This document shows positions 11,851-24,052 of a DNA stretch of 64,000 nucleotides, piece after piece. The DNA is taken from assembly GCA_963678675.1 (NCBI GenBank), contig OY783197.1, forward strand, positions 28,269,470 through 28,333,469, written 5' to 3'. Each line of letters starts with the position of its first letter. Positions within the stretch are counted from its first letter, which is position 1. This stretch comes from Xiphydria camelus. Lineage: Eukaryota; Arthropoda; Insecta; Hymenoptera; Xiphydriidae. The notes beneath the pieces are model-generated. The model saw only the letters and a program-made list of their open reading frames with translations. It was not told where the DNA came from and did not search any database. A program made the position numbers and the translations under genes.

Positions 11851-12104
11851 CACCGAGAAAATAGTTTATTTGTAGTCGGTTAATGTTTCTTCGAACATGG
11901 CGAAAGAAACGCTTTATTGGGCCGAATAAATATTCGTTAACTATCACAGTATTTTTTTCATCCGATCAGATCCATTGAGAGGCAACCATTTGAATGAAAT
12001 AAACATTTTAATAATTAACATATATTTTCTCGTCTCAACGAAATATTTATTTCGCCGTATTTGAAATTATATTTATCAGCTATCGATAAGCTATTTTCTC
12101 GGTA
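11851..12104. mobile_element. MITE family H copy, 254 bp, TA-flanked
   Basis: Ends caccgagaaaatag / ctattttctcggta, flanked by TA (11849-11850, 12105-12106). The interior reads aacatggcgaaagaaacgct and gggccgaataaatattcgtt, shared with 30878-31400 and 41137-41312. This is the only copy with both ends, so it defines the family. Confidence 0.75.
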
Positions 12105-13267
12105 TATTCAAAAAACTGGGTTTTACATTTCGCCAGCGACTCGAGACAAAGGTTGTAAGTAGAAAAAGAACGTGGAGGTCGTACGAGAATGACCGCAACG
12201 ACGAACGATGCGGGCGAACAGGATTTCCTACGATGGACTCTACAGCGGACACGTATAGCCAATTTGAAAAACATTCATATCATTTCGTATTGTCCGCAAA
12301 AGCCTCTTTTCGAGGTTAACCCGCCCATGCGGTGAGACCGCGCGGTACTTATAGATAGAGGCGACGGGTCGTGAGGAGGGATTCCTCTTCCAGTCCGCGC
12401 GAAAAGCCCGAAAGCGGCGGCCCCCCCCCCCCCCTCGTCTTCACATCTTATTATTGAAATGAAGACGGATACTACCCCCGAAGCCTCGCGGCTCGCTCAA
12501 TCAATATCACTTGTTGACTGAAACAGACACGGGCCTGAATGCCATTAAGGGACGAGGAGAGGGAGGTGGAGGAGGAGGAGGAGGAGCAGAGGTTGTAGAG
12601 CAGATATAATTTATTGCTCGCCGAGGCCGAATTGAGTCGTTGCCTCCCTCCTATAAAGAGAGGCGGGGGGGAGATAAAAAATGCGGACGAAATAATTGAG
12701 ACGGCGAGGAACGTCAATTATCGTTGTCACTTTCAAAGAGAAAACGTATATCGAGATTTTTCGCTGCGACCGAGAAAAAAATTAATTCGCCCAGTGAAAT
12801 TCGGGAATATCGAACCTCTTGTCGTGAATCCGTCGATCTCGTCGATAAGGATTTACCGGAAGAAAGATACGGGGCGAATGCCGAGACGGTGGCGGGCAAA
12901 CGCTGCGTATAGTGATCGATCTTAACACAGAAACTCCTGACACCCGGGCTTCGCACCGAGATGCGGCATGCGCTATATAACCGCGTCAATTTCGGTCGCG
13001 GCGCTAGTTACACGCCGAGTGATCGATCTTGCGGCGGAAAATGTTGATCTTTTGTCAGCGTCGAACCTTGGAAGTCCGCCGCGTGGCGGAGGTATCGCAT
13101 TTGGATCGGATTAATTCCGAGAAGTTTCCTTTAACGCGGTTCCCCCCGCACCTTATCGCCGTCCTGTGAAAAAAGGGCTTTATTTTATTTTGGGAAAGAT
13201 AATGTGCGCACGACTCTTCTACAATTTTTTCTCGAGATATTTCTTCTCGAGTCGACGTGTAAAATTC

Positions 13268-13468
13268 ACTGAGAAAGTTTTTGCTTCATTTCGGGACAAG
13301 GCCAATTTATTGTTACGATAACCACGATTCAAGTAAAAATTATAGTAAAATTTCCAGAAGTTGCAAGCGCTGCTGTGATTTTAACTAAAATTGTAGTTAC
13401 AGCAACACAGCTTTCTCCCGAAATTTATCGCAAACTTTGCAAAAATGCTACGATTTATTTTTTCCATT
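13268..13468. mobile_element. MITE family D copy, left end degraded
   Basis: Palindromic element with gggacaaggccaatttattg in the left arm and gctacgatttattttttcc at the right, matching 18819-19032, 37172-37391 and 60172-60398. The left terminus is replaced by cactgagaaag. Confidence 0.65.
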
Positions 13469-13526
13469 CGTTCGATGGGACAAGAAATCCTCCCCGCGTG
13501 AAAACAAAAATTGCCCACAAGCCTAC

Positions 13527-13637
13527 TAAATATGTTCCTGCATGAAGAAAGTCGTGGCTTGATCCTGAGATTATTACATCATATTTTTTATCGAAGAAAA
13601 TATTTCTTTGGCACCAACGATTATTTCTCTCAGCGTG
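13527..13637 (-). mobile_element. MITE family A fragment
   Basis: On the minus strand it starts at 13637 with cacgctgagagaaataatcg and runs through aggatcaagccacgac; the second half of the family sequence is missing. Confidence 0.65.
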
Positions 13638-13639
13638 AC

Positions 13640-14228
13640 GCGCCTCGAGGGTAAATATTCGTTTCCTCCGCTTCTTTCACTATTTTCAATATACCTTTAC
13701 TTTTACTTCTTCTACTTTTATTTGTATTTGTACTTTTCACTCCGTCCAGTTGCCGTTTGCTATTTCTTTTAACACCTACTCACTAGCTGCTGATTACTTT
13801 TAGCTCTTTTACTATTTACCGTGTACTTTTTCTTTTACTTCCCTCCGTACGGTTTCCTTTCACTTCTTCTTTTACTCTCTATCATTACTCTTCATTAGGT
13901 ACTATCATTGCTCTTGTTACTTTACTGCTTTTGGTCATTACGTTTATTCTTTACTATTCGTTATTGTACTTGCTGCTTTATTACTTTATTTTGTTATTGA
14001 CTTCAATCGTCATTATCAATGCTGTTGCTCTCTCATCACCGTCTTCATTAGCATTAAACTGTACCGGCTACTTCTTTATTTCTGCTTATTATCATTATCG
14101 TTAATATTACTATAGTTTAGGCTACTTTTTTACTTTTAGTTCATTTCCTTTGTATTAATTTGGCTTTCCCATCAGCTCTCAGTGGGTACGCCCTAGAGCT
14201 CAATAAATGCTATTCTATTCTATTCTAT
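13640..14228 (+). mobile_element. Probable 3' end of a LINE (non-LTR retrotransposon)
   Basis: About 590 bp of strongly strand-asymmetric sequence (T/C-rich with frequent tactttt and tttactt) ends with gagctcaataaatgctattc and then pentanucleotide repeats (ctatt, 14209-14228). A polyadenylation-like AATAAA followed by a short tandem repeat is typical of the 3' terminus of several insect non-LTR families. There is no reverse transcriptase reading frame, so this would be a heavily 5'-truncated copy. The family cannot be assigned from the tail, and the left boundary is approximate. Confidence 0.45.
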
Positions 14229-16385
14229 CATGTTCATTTCCTCCTTCACCTTTTGCATTTGTGCTCCTAAGAGACGTCTAGATCTTAGAGCCATAATAAG
14301 TGCTTCTTCCTTTTCTTTTCGATATCCGCGTCGAACGCTGCGACAAAGTTCAAGATCACGGCTGCAGCGACCACTGACGCGGTCCAGCGGGGGCGCCGCA
14401 GTCTGTGCGCGCGCGAGAGCGAAGCAAATTGAGCCAGGGCAGGGATACGGAAAGCGCGGATGCCGCGAGTATTGATCTACCTTCTCTCGAGGGGTCTTTG
14501 TCTTCCGAGATTCCGCGAAATGCTAGACAGGGGTGGGGGTGCGGGCGGGAGATCACCCCACGGAGTTCGAGGGCGGCTACTCTCCGCCCGTCGTGTTTCG
14601 GAATTCGCGCAGCCACGTCGACGTCTTGTTTGCGGACGGATATTTTGATCGCGAAATTGAATTCCACCCCCGGAACGGCGACGCCCGTCCGGCGACGGAG
14701 CGCTCGGGGTGGTCTTCCGATGGCGTCGTTTAAAAACTGAAACTCTCGGAACGCTCTTCCGGGGGGAGGATCGAGACTCGGCGTTTTCCCGGAATTAACA
14801 ACTCTCCGCGCGCGCCCGAATCTCGAGAAAAGCCCGCAGGTGAAGTTCGCGTAAGGACGAGGGGAGGAGGGTTAACATCGAAACCCCTCCCCCTCCGGCG
14901 AAACGCCTCGCCGCGACAGCCTCGATCCAGATTTCGACGAACTTACCCTCCCGGTCCGTATATATGTATATTTACCCCCGACAAAGTCCCCGCGGGTCGA
15001 CTTTTCGCGGAAGTCGGGGGAAGGTGACAAGCGGAGGGCGAATTCGAGGCAGAGTTCCGACGCCCCGGGGGAGGAGGGGTGTTTTTTTTTTAAATATGCT
15101 AAGCTCGCGCGAATTTTCCAGCGAAGAAATTCAAGGGAGAGGAGAGGGAGAAAGGGATTATTTTCGGGAACGAACTGCGATCGTGTTCCCGGACGGCGGG
15201 TAAATCGGAGGGGGCGAGGAGGAGCTCGAAAAGCTCGGAGAAGCTCGAAATGTTAATCGGGGTTGACACGGCCGACCGAACAGCGACCACGGAGAGCAAG
15301 AAATGCACGACAAGCCCGTTACGGACTCTACATATTCGATGCCCACCGAGTCGTCGGTCGCGTTCAACCCCGCTTGACCTTTCGCGTGATTAATCGGGAC
15401 ACGCGGGCAGCCCCTTCGTTCGGGCCGCCCTCCGGTAAACAACCGACGCGCTAATGAGAGCTCGAGAATCACCTCTGGGCCGCCGAGGTTGCCTTCGCGG
15501 TTCAACGACGGCTCCCCCCCTTCGCGTCGATCGAGAAGAGAGCGAATTCCCGTTCGCTCGGTTCGGAAAAAATCGGCCGATCGCCCGATAAATCGCGTAG
15601 CGGCGTGGCGTGTGGAACCGGCCATCGTCTCGCCGAGGAGAAATTAATCGGGGAGCCGAATTAGAGGGTTACGGGAGCCTCGGAGATTCGACTTGCAATA
15701 AAGGGGATTGATCGATATGAGAGCAAAATAAAAAGCTGACAACCCGCGGGGAATCCAAGCGGGGGGATATTTTTTTTTGTTTCGAGAAAATTGGAGCATC
15801 TCCGCGCTCGACGCGCGCTTCACGGTGTTTCATTGAGATTCATCCGCGTATTGAACGGTCGCGAGTTTCACCGCCGCCGAATCTCCGCGCGTCGTGGAAT
15901 ATTCATGTCAATCTACATGCACTGTACCACGTCCCGATGTATTCAACATGGCGAACGTTCTTGGAGGCCGTCCCGCGTGAACCCTTCAGCGACGCGCGCT
16001 CCATATACCAAGTCCATTCGAGTGACTTTACAAATTCTAGCCGAGAGAGTGTACATAATTAACCCCGGGCGTAGACGCGTACCCTTATACGTACCTACGT
16101 GACTTACGGCAGTCTCTACTGGCTTTACAGAAGGTCGTCGCGACGGGGATGCAGGCTCTCGTATCGTTGCACGCGCGTATAAATTTGTAGATCGCTTGCA
16201 GCGAGGGATTATTTCTACGAAATAATTGTATTGTTCGTCTCTGATGATGCGAAGTCGATCTTGAAGCTGTCGCACTGCAGCGAGGCTCGGTATCGGCTGG
16301 GATAATAACTAGTCACTGTCTCATCGGCTTTAATTCTTAGACGCATAGGTTGGGCGTGTGGGCGCCGTCGGTAAAAAATATACTA

Positions 16386-16636
16386 CCCAGAGAAAAACAA
16401 AATTAAATCTACTGAAAATTACATGCGGGGTCGCACAAGTAATTATTTAATTAACCCGATGAAATGTTTTAAATACATCAATTAGATATTTCTTCCGTAC
16501 AATCATGCGGAATAGTATGCGATTGCAAGGAAGAAATATCAGATTAATATAAAATCAGATCAAATTGATATAAATTGATAATTACTTTCGACCGCGCAAG
16601 TAATTCTTAATAGATCGAACTAATTCTTCTTCTCTA
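16386..16636. mobile_element. MITE family F copy 2, uninterrupted
   Basis: Contains taaatctactgaaaattac, gcggggtcgca and, inverted near the right end, gataattactttcgaccg. It has single TTAA sites at the two places where copy 1 (9328-10065) holds piggyBac-like insertions, and so serves as the empty-site reference. Confidence 0.75.
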
Positions 16637-17256
16637 TCTATAACGATTTACGTTTATTTTAATTTTCCCATGACAAATATGCTTACTTAACTATGAAAGG
16701 GTATGCAAAATATCTGATATTATTTTCTTCGCTAAAAAAACATTACATTTTATAACCAAAATATAATTTATATCATAATTTGTTTTCGGGTCTAGGAAAC
16801 TCGATTTATGCACGCGAATGAAATTTTTCACACGTGCATCTAAGGTTTCGAATGATAGGCAAGTCTGACAGTCGTGCAGTTACGTTCTACTTCTTTCTTT
16901 TTTTTTTTTAACTATTACCCCATTTTCTGCACGCGCGCAGGGCTTGTCTCAAGCCCACATTGTCAGTCGCTCGCGTGTCTATCTTTCGACTACCTCGGTT
17001 TTGCGCGAAAAAAAAAAAGATCGATTCACGTACTTCGGGTGGAATCAGCTCCTCCTTCGAGCCTCGCGTAAGCGAGTCACTCCGAGAGGAGGCTCTCGCT
17101 AAATGGCATCTCCGCTTAATACCACTCGACGGTTAACTCTACTCCTCCCGCCGGTACAATTCCACGCGACGTCTTACCGCGCTAACGGCGACGATTTTCA
17201 AGCGTTTAAGGACCATTCGAGACTCTCGCTCGTTTCAAATTCCACGCGATATGCCG

Positions 17257-17456
17257 NNNNNNNNNNNNNNNNNNNNNNNNNNNNNNNNNNNNNNNNNNNN
17301 NNNNNNNNNNNNNNNNNNNNNNNNNNNNNNNNNNNNNNNNNNNNNNNNNNNNNNNNNNNNNNNNNNNNNNNNNNNNNNNNNNNNNNNNNNNNNNNNNNNN
17401 NNNNNNNNNNNNNNNNNNNNNNNNNNNNNNNNNNNNNNNNNNNNNNNNNNNNNNNN
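17257..17456. other. Assembly gap (200 N)
   Basis: Exactly 200 undetermined bases, probably a placeholder or estimated scaffold gap. The right flank (17529-17700) is an AT-rich inverted repeat, which may explain why the assembly broke here. Confidence 0.99.
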
Positions 17457-17528
17457 AGTACTTATTGCGAAGAAAAATTCGCGTGGTTCGATACTCCAGG
17501 CGGCAAAATTCTATATATTATATTTTGT

Positions 17529-17700
17529 ATATATGATCTATGTGTGGTTTTGATCATATGTGTGGATTATATATGATTTCTATTATTGATGTTGATATTA
17601 ACCTTATATATAGATTTTTGAAGGCCATATATTATAGTCTGCATCATATGTAATTCATATACATATATGACCAAAACCACATATGGATCATACAGAACTT
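17529..17700. repeat. AT-rich inverted repeat at the gap edge
   Basis: Arms gatctatgtgtggttttgatc and gaccaaaaccacatatggatc are imperfect inverted copies, with a TA-rich loop. It is probably a decayed fold-back MITE, and its left side may extend towards the N gap. Confidence 0.55.
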
Positions 17701-18818
17701 TTTCGCCCCCTTACAGATTATCAACTGGACAAAAAAGTTGTACATAAATACATCGTAAATCATTGCTCGGTTGTTATCAAATTTTATTCATTTTCTTAAT
17801 TGACGATACTTATCGTCGTTCGCTACCATAATACGCTCGTCATTATTTTCTCGCGCGTACCTTCAGCCGGAACTAATCTTTATAACGCAGCAGTAGTATA
17901 CAGCAGCTCGATAAGTCTTCGCGTCCGCGCCAACGTATATGGGGAGAGCTCGAAGTATCGATTGCCGGGTGAGATCTACGCGTGTGGCAGTCATCGTGGC
18001 ACAGATATCGCGTAACGGTTTTTATTTACGTTTCTCTCTCTCTTCCACTCTCGTAGCTTCTGGAATATAAACACCGGATCCTCGTGTCACGCGCGTGGGT
18101 GTCCTATCGCGACAATGGAATTATTAGGAGGTTGCGTTGAAAGCCACTGTTCTCCTGTAGATGGCTCTAACTACTCACGTCTTGCGCACCGACTAATAAT
18201 TCTCGTATCACTCTAAATTAAGGACATTTCTCATTAATATACAGTCATTAGACTGCCATTATTGGTCAATACAAGTCTATGTCTGTAATCTGAGAAAATG
18301 GAACGCGACAAGTTGGTCTCTTTCGATGTGTACTTCCACACTACTCAGATTTGGAAAAAAGTGCCGCTGCAGCTCAATTACTCGTGCAATTACAGGAGGT
18401 GGAAAGAGGGAGAAAGAGCGATCGATCCTTTCGCGTCGTTTTCCTATGGATATGCAAACCGCGCGCGATCGCGTCGAGAATGAGATACAGTGGGATCGAA
18501 TAAATGTCTGTTAAATCGAATTGATACACGGGGTGACGCGCTTTATACGCTTCGGAGTAAATGAGTTTTCCGTGTGGTTGCCTTCTCCCCGTAGGCGCGG
18601 CGCAACCGATTACACCGCGGAAAGCCGAGATTCGACGTGGTTCCGCCTCGGCGATGTAAACAGGGATAGGGAAATAGAATCCTCTTCGTCTCGTCGGCGT
18701 GTGATGTGTAATTCTTATCTCGCGCGACCAGGAGACGCCCGGCGAAAGAAGAAAAAAAGAATGCTCCGGGGAGAGCTCTTGGAAAGACACATCGACCGCT
18801 GCTCGCTGCACGGAGAAA

Positions 18819-19032
18819 AAATAAATCGTAGGATTCACGAAGTTTGTGGTAAACTTTGGGATAAGGCTAGTTTATCGTTACGATAACTATAATTTTAAAG
18901 CGCTTGCAACTTCTACAAGTTTTACTATAATTTTTAGTGAAATTGTAGTTATACAATGTTGACGATAAATTGGCCTTGTCCTGAAATTTATCAGAAATTT
19001 CGTAAGCGCTACGATTTATTTTTTTCCGCGTG
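18819..19032. mobile_element. MITE family D copy
   Basis: Ends cacggagaaaaaataaatcg / cgatttatttttttccgcgtg. The left arm (ggataaggctagtttatcg) and right arm (gacgataaattggccttgtc) are inverted copies. TG is present at the left flank. Confidence 0.75.
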
Positions 19033-19058
19033 CGAGATATATTTCTCGGTAAATAATA

Positions 19059-19317
19059 CTCTAACGTTAGGTAACAGGGACTTATAAGTCACGATTTGAT
19101 CATACAGACTTAAGTCAATCAAAATCCATGTAAATGCGTGTGTTCCCTTGATATAAATTTTACCAGGACTCGAAACTAGTTTAGAATGAGAATACTTATA
19201 TCGAAATATGAGTTTCTAAAACTAATAATAACATTTATCAAGAATTCTAATATCATTAAATTAGTTTTCTGGCAAGCAATAGTTTTTGACTTAAGTCCCT
19301 ATTACCTAACGTTAGAG
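19059..19317. mobile_element. Inverted-repeat element, 259 bp
   Basis: Terminal inverted repeats ctctaacgttaggtaacagg / ctattacctaacgttagag, extending about 30 bp with one or two mismatches. Both flanks read AATAAT-like sequence (aaataata on the left, aataatcc on the right), so a longer target duplication than TA is possible. The interior is AT-rich and non-coding. The family is not recognised. Confidence 0.65.
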
Positions 19318-19350
19318 AATAATCCCTTTGATTTGAAAGTTCTCTCTTTC

Positions 19351-19473
19351 TACACTGAAAGAAATAATTGTCTCTCTCACTGTTAGATAAATATTCCTTG
19401 AGCCGAAAACATATGATCTCACTTAAGAATACGGATTCCTGGTCGAAGAATATGTATTCTCGATAGAAAGGGG
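19351..19473. mobile_element. MITE family A fragment
   Basis: Begins cactgaaagaaataattgtc and carries shortened internal motifs (catatgatctcac, gaagaatatgtattctcga). The right end is lost. Confidence 0.55.
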
Positions 19474-20664
19474 TGCGCGTATTGCCAACCTCGCTTCGTT
19501 ACGGCGTTGACCGGGAAAATCGCGCGCGAAAGGAGACCCCTTGCTCGTAGAAGAAGAGAAAGACGAAAAAGGGGAGGGCGAAAGGAGAAGAACGAACTAG
19601 AAAGGGCGCGGGAGGCGAGGGAGTGATGTAAGAAACATAAAAGAACGCCGGAGCTTTTCGCGAAATCCACTCCCGATAGGTACCAGCCATTTTCCCCCCG
19701 GGGGTTGATTTCCTCGCCCCGGAATTTCGGCTGATTTGCTCGAGGTTAGCCGGCAAATTTCAAAGGCGAGCCAGAAAGCACCCTCTTTCCCAAAGCCCCT
19801 CGACTCCTACATCTCCCAAAATTGCGTATCGCGAGCGGGATAATTCTTCCCGCGCATTTCGCGAATCCAGGGCAAATCGGCGCCGTTACGAGAATCACGT
19901 AATAGGAGAATCGAGAGGGAAACTAGTTTCGGAAAGAAATTTACCAAAATTCTCAATACATCGTTGCATGGATTTCGATTAAATCGCGAAGGGCGTTGCT
20001 TGAAATCTTGGGGGAAAAAAAAATCGAAATCGAGACGAGACAATAGCCCGTAATTTCGACGGAGCCGTTCCCGTTACTCCGAGGCACCGATATCACGAGA
20101 CCGGCGCACATTCTCGTAGGAGGCCTGCCACGAATGACAAACAACCGACTCTTCCCGACGCCATAAAAATTCAGTGGCTCCACTCCCGAATCCCCCGTGC
20201 GACGCGCGCCTCGCTGTGTATATCCAGAGGCGAGAGGGGGCTAAAAGGGAGTTCACGATGTCCCGTGGAAGATTGTGTCAATCAGGCCGGCGGACAATCG
20301 GGCCGATCGTACCGACATAATAGCGTCGCCGCGATACGACGCCGGGCCACTTGACGCGTCGAGCCACGCGAGGGAAGCCGATCGATGGATCCGTCGCGTC
20401 GATCGTCCGACGCGCGGTGGTCCGGTCCGATAAGCGTTGATGCGCTCAATTCGGATTTATCGGCAATCGCTCAATCGGGAGCAATCAGTGCTCCGCTGCG
20501 GCTCGACGAAGCGAATTGTTGTTTCGTTTGATCCTCTGACGAAAGGGAGAGAGGAGTGGGGGGGGGGGGGAGAGAGAGAGAGAAATTTCCTCTCGTTGTG
20601 CGATTCGGAAGACACCTTCCACATTCACTCGCATTCACGCGTCACATTGAATCTATTCACTCAC

Positions 20665-20724
20665 CGATATTCGGATGCTGCAATTTTCTGCATATCCGCG
20701 CCTCCCGCTCGAGCTTCTGGAAAT
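20665..20724 (-). CDS. CaMKII: CaMKII exon, helix alpha-C exon (third coding exon)
   Basis: Next exon of the same CaMKII gene, 60 bp. The minus strand shows acceptor tattcgtttcag, then two bases completing an Asp codon begun by the previous exon. Nineteen codons follow, reading FQKLEREARICRKLQHPNI, then one base (G) and a gtgagtga donor. This is helix alpha-C of the kinase N-lobe, with the conserved Glu in LEREARI that pairs with the ATP lysine encoded in the preceding exon. The junctions keep the frame across both introns: ...SQR-D-FQK... and ...PNI-V-RLH.... The 60-bp length and break points agree with the vertebrate CAMK2 gene structure as I remember it. The exon sits in CpG-rich unique DNA, 22,287 bp downstream of the previous exon, and the acceptor pyrimidine tract is rather weak. 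Confidence 0.95.
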
Positions 20725-21389
20725 CTGAAACGAATACGAATTGGCGTGAGACGCTGCACCCGTGGCGAGCATTCCGTCGTATCGAGTTATGGGTTGGAAT
20801 TGACAAGTTTTTTGCCAACTCGATTTATCCGTCGACGTAAGTACCGGGAATTCAACGCGACGCGCGGCGTCGCGAAAGCCCGATGCAATTTCCAAGCGTC
20901 GAGCGAAGCCCTCTGCATTATTCACGAGCGTGCGAGCAATAAGCAGCTTTTCCGGTAAACAATCACCGAACGATTCATCCGGATCGTTCCAATCCCACGT
21001 TTTCTCATTCGAATGCATCGATTCTCTGTGCGGAACGAAATCGGTACAACTACTGCTTCGAGGTACATACATATGTACTGTATATATAGTTATGGGACGG
21101 TGGCGAAGGTCGAAGGGGAATGTACACGGGCGATCGGATTAATTGCAATCTCATAGAAATCCCTTTGGGGAGATTGGGGGAAGGTTGCTGCCCTCGAGAA
21201 ACACCGCGTGGATCAATCGCTTTCGACAAGTATCTCCTCCGCACCCTTCTCGCCAAATGCGATTACGCTCCTGTACGCGAAGTCTACACCGATGAAAAAA
21301 AATGTAGTTCAATCGATCAAATATCTTTACTTGCAAATTTTCTTTCATGAAATCATCTATCTTATATTTCTCTGAAAATATCGATTTAA

Positions 21390-21613
21390 CCCATCAAGAG
21401 CCGGCGTTACCATATGGCAACAGCATTCTCAACACTCCATACGTCCCCATGAGGAATTTTTTCCATCCCACGACGTCCAAAAATGAAACCACCATGCATA
21501 CGGCAATGGCACATGAATCACGTATGTCTCATGGACGTACAGCGACGTTTCTGTATGAATCACATGTGACTCATGGGACGTCAACGCGTTAAAAAAACTT
21601 CGGCTTTGAGGGG
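21390..21613. mobile_element. piggyBac-like MITE, 224 bp, TTAA-flanked
   Basis: TTAA at 21386-21389 and 21614-21617, inverted ends cccatcaagagccg / cggctttgagggg. Its middle (about 21437-21594) matches the complete small element at 63680-63836, including gaattt, catcccacgacgtccaaaaa and a TTAA at the right junction. The outer element therefore either contains a nested copy or is a composite. Confidence 0.7.
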
Positions 21614-21620
21614 TTAATAA

Positions 21621-21955
21621 CCGTATTTTTCACAATCAGCGCGACAAAATACGCAAGACAGGGTGACCGAGCGGTCGATTCCGGAGATTTTGATTTTTGC
21701 GAAAAATTGAAAAAAATGTCGAGGGGTACAAATTTTCGGCACTTTGGCGAAAATCGAAATCTCTGGAATCGAACTCTCGACCACCCTGTGTCATGTATTT
21801 TTTCGCGCTAATTCCGAAAATCGTAGATTTATTAGGGAAATCTCAAAAGATTACTGAGATATCGATGATTTCCCGGGAGAAAAAAAAGTTTCTCGCTCCT
21901 AAAAACGTTACATTTTCTTCGAAATATCGATCGCACACATCCAAGAATCAATAGT
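21621..21955. repeat. Dispersed unit of the 321-bp palindromic repeat
   Basis: Contains gagcggtcgattccggagat and inverted aatctctggaatcgaactct, followed by tgtattttttcgcgctaatt and an AATCTCAAAAGATT segment. It is clearly related to the tandem units of 3396-4600 but diverged, and lacks the 75-bp inverted ends of that element. Confidence 0.65.
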
Positions 21956-23784
21956 CATTTTTTCCCCGTATGCAAATGTTCCAGCGGGAAACAAAAAAAT
22001 GTTTGCTGCTGGCGATATGAAACTCCTTCCCCCCCTCCTTGCCGCTCCGCAGTTTCGTCATTTTTCGTCCGCCCTTCTGACACGCGCGAGGCCCGACAGG
22101 ATTTCCTCCCCCTCCCTTCGCGCGACGTATAGACAGCGATCGCATCCCCCCCGCCGAATCCCGTCCGAAAAGGCAACTCCCGTGCAGGACGACGCGGCTG
22201 ATCCGTGTTATCCGGCCGTTTAGTCGTATATACACGCGGCTGATGGAATCTCGCCGCGACGGCGGGGGAGGCGCGCGCGCGCCCTGCACTTCTCCGCGGA
22301 ATCGATGTGCCGCCGGGGATAATCCCCGCTCGAAGCTCCGCTCGAAATTTATCGGACGGTAATCGCGCGCGATGCGGACTCCCGGCGGCTCGCGGCCGAC
22401 TTCGCATCTCGCGTTAGGTGATGCTGCGCGGGGGAAAAACTTCTCGCTCGATGTTACGGGGGTGTAGGGTGCGATCGAGGGAAGGGGCGATAAGCGATGG
22501 ATTTCCGTGGGGGTTGGGAGTTTTTCGAAATTTTAAACTCGGGGTGGTTTTAACGGGTCGTTAAGGGGGGTTGCGGTTATCCCGGAGATACTTCAATTGA
22601 CCCTTAGATGCGTGCGTGAAAAATTTCATTCCCGTACTGAGAAAGTTGAATAATAAGGATTACCATGCCAGAGAGAATGGTAAGTTGGTGACAGCTTTGA
22701 AAACATTGTGTTAAAAATGATGTGCAGCATAGTAATGATCACTGTTCAGACAGTCATTGTCACTATTCTGCAGATTATTCAACACAATATTATTCTACCA
22801 TAGTAATCGTTACTATTACATTTTCTCCATACAGGTAGGTAGCTACGCGTCGTGTCTCCCAGATCCGAATTGAAATTATAATAAGAATCGTATTCCGACT
22901 GTAAAATTTAATTTTTTTTAGCGTCCAAAAAAAAATGTTAGATGTTATATGAGCTTTTTCACATCGCACTGAACATAATATTTATTATCGGAAAAATAAA
23001 ATAAACGTAAATCAATCGAACATCCATTACGAATTATGGAAATTTTTTTTTTTTTTTCGCTGCCGAGTTCCGCAGATCCGACCTGTGCCTCTAGTGGTTA
23101 ATAAATAATACTCTTTTAGAATCGAAGAAATAAATACAGCTGACAATATAGTCGCACGGTTTCTCGGATCGCTGTACAATTTCCATTAATTCCCGCGGTA
23201 ATTGCTTTCGAGCGTTTCAGAAGTAATATTTATCGGAGCGTAATTGCCGCGTGTACAGTTTCGCTGTATATGTACTCGTATAAAAGCGAGGAAAATGTCT
23301 CCGCGGGTTACGGAGGAACGATTCGGTCGACGATAATAATTGGCGCGTGGGGGGGGGGTTGCGTGGCAGGCTTCGCCGTTTATACGCGCGACTTCTCAAC
23401 ATTTCGGAGCTCGTGAATAACCAGAGATCGCCCCGGAGGAAAAAAAAAAGTCGACGCGGGGGTCGCATATTAAACGGCCGACATTACGCAAATAACCCGT
23501 CATTACGTTCGCGCCATTTTGGGAGTATTTTTTAAGGCGACGCTGTCTCTCTTTCTCTCTCTTTCGCTGCTTTTTTTCGCAGAGTCGAAGGCTCCTCGGA
23601 ATGAGAGGAATGGAAACGCGAGGAGAAAGGAAAGCCCCGCGGCGTCGCGAGGAAAGCCTTTTCCGAAAATTTCGGAGCGCAGAAAAACGAAAGAAAAATT
23701 ACCTCCGTTGTATTCGAGGATGTACGTAATTTTCCGCGACGAGGAGGAATTATCCGCGCGTGTAGAGAGCGATTCGGTGCACCG

Positions 23785-24052
23785 AGGGAATTATAATTGC
23801 CGGTGCCAAAAAAGGTTTTCTTCGCGCAAGAAGATATTTGGCAGGCTCGAATAATTGCTCTTTATCGCGCAGAAATAATTTCTTGCCTCTCCACGACGGT
23901 ATTCTCGAATGTATACCTATATTCTATTTTTAAGAATATAATATATTCCTCGGTCACACAAGAATCTGTATATTCTCACAAATTCATAAGATCATCTGTC
24001 CTTGATTCAAGAAATATTTTTTTACCACTATCAATTATTTCTCTCAGTATAC
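23785..24052. mobile_element. MITE family A copy, rearranged
   Basis: Starts in attgccggtgccaaaaaagg, lacks the usual cactgagag start and the aggatcaagcc block, and ends aattatttctctcagta. The middle is partly duplicated (tattctattttt, tctgtatattctc). Confidence 0.6.

Larger units (their letters stand above)
1385..20664 (-). other. CaMKII intron 3 (19,280 bp)
   Basis: Complete intron between the 60-bp and 55-bp exons, bounded by gtgagt (at 20659-20664) and ttacag (at 1385-1390). It holds the repeats listed separately. In 2346-3022, 4970-7711, 8249-9327, 10893-11850, 12105-13267, 14229-16385, 16637-17256, 17701-18818 and 19474-20664 I see no gene and no clear repeat beyond short GA-rich runs (6229-6253, 7344-7361), a 14-C run (12421-12434) and a G run followed by GA repeats (20558-20583). 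Much of this DNA, notably 14240-15800, is extremely CpG-rich, which produces many chance open frames. Confidence 0.9.

Noticed and set aside
16238..16275. Possible second hammerhead (ctgatga ... gaag)
   Set aside because: The GAAA box and a convincing stem II are absent, and no stem I pairs around it.
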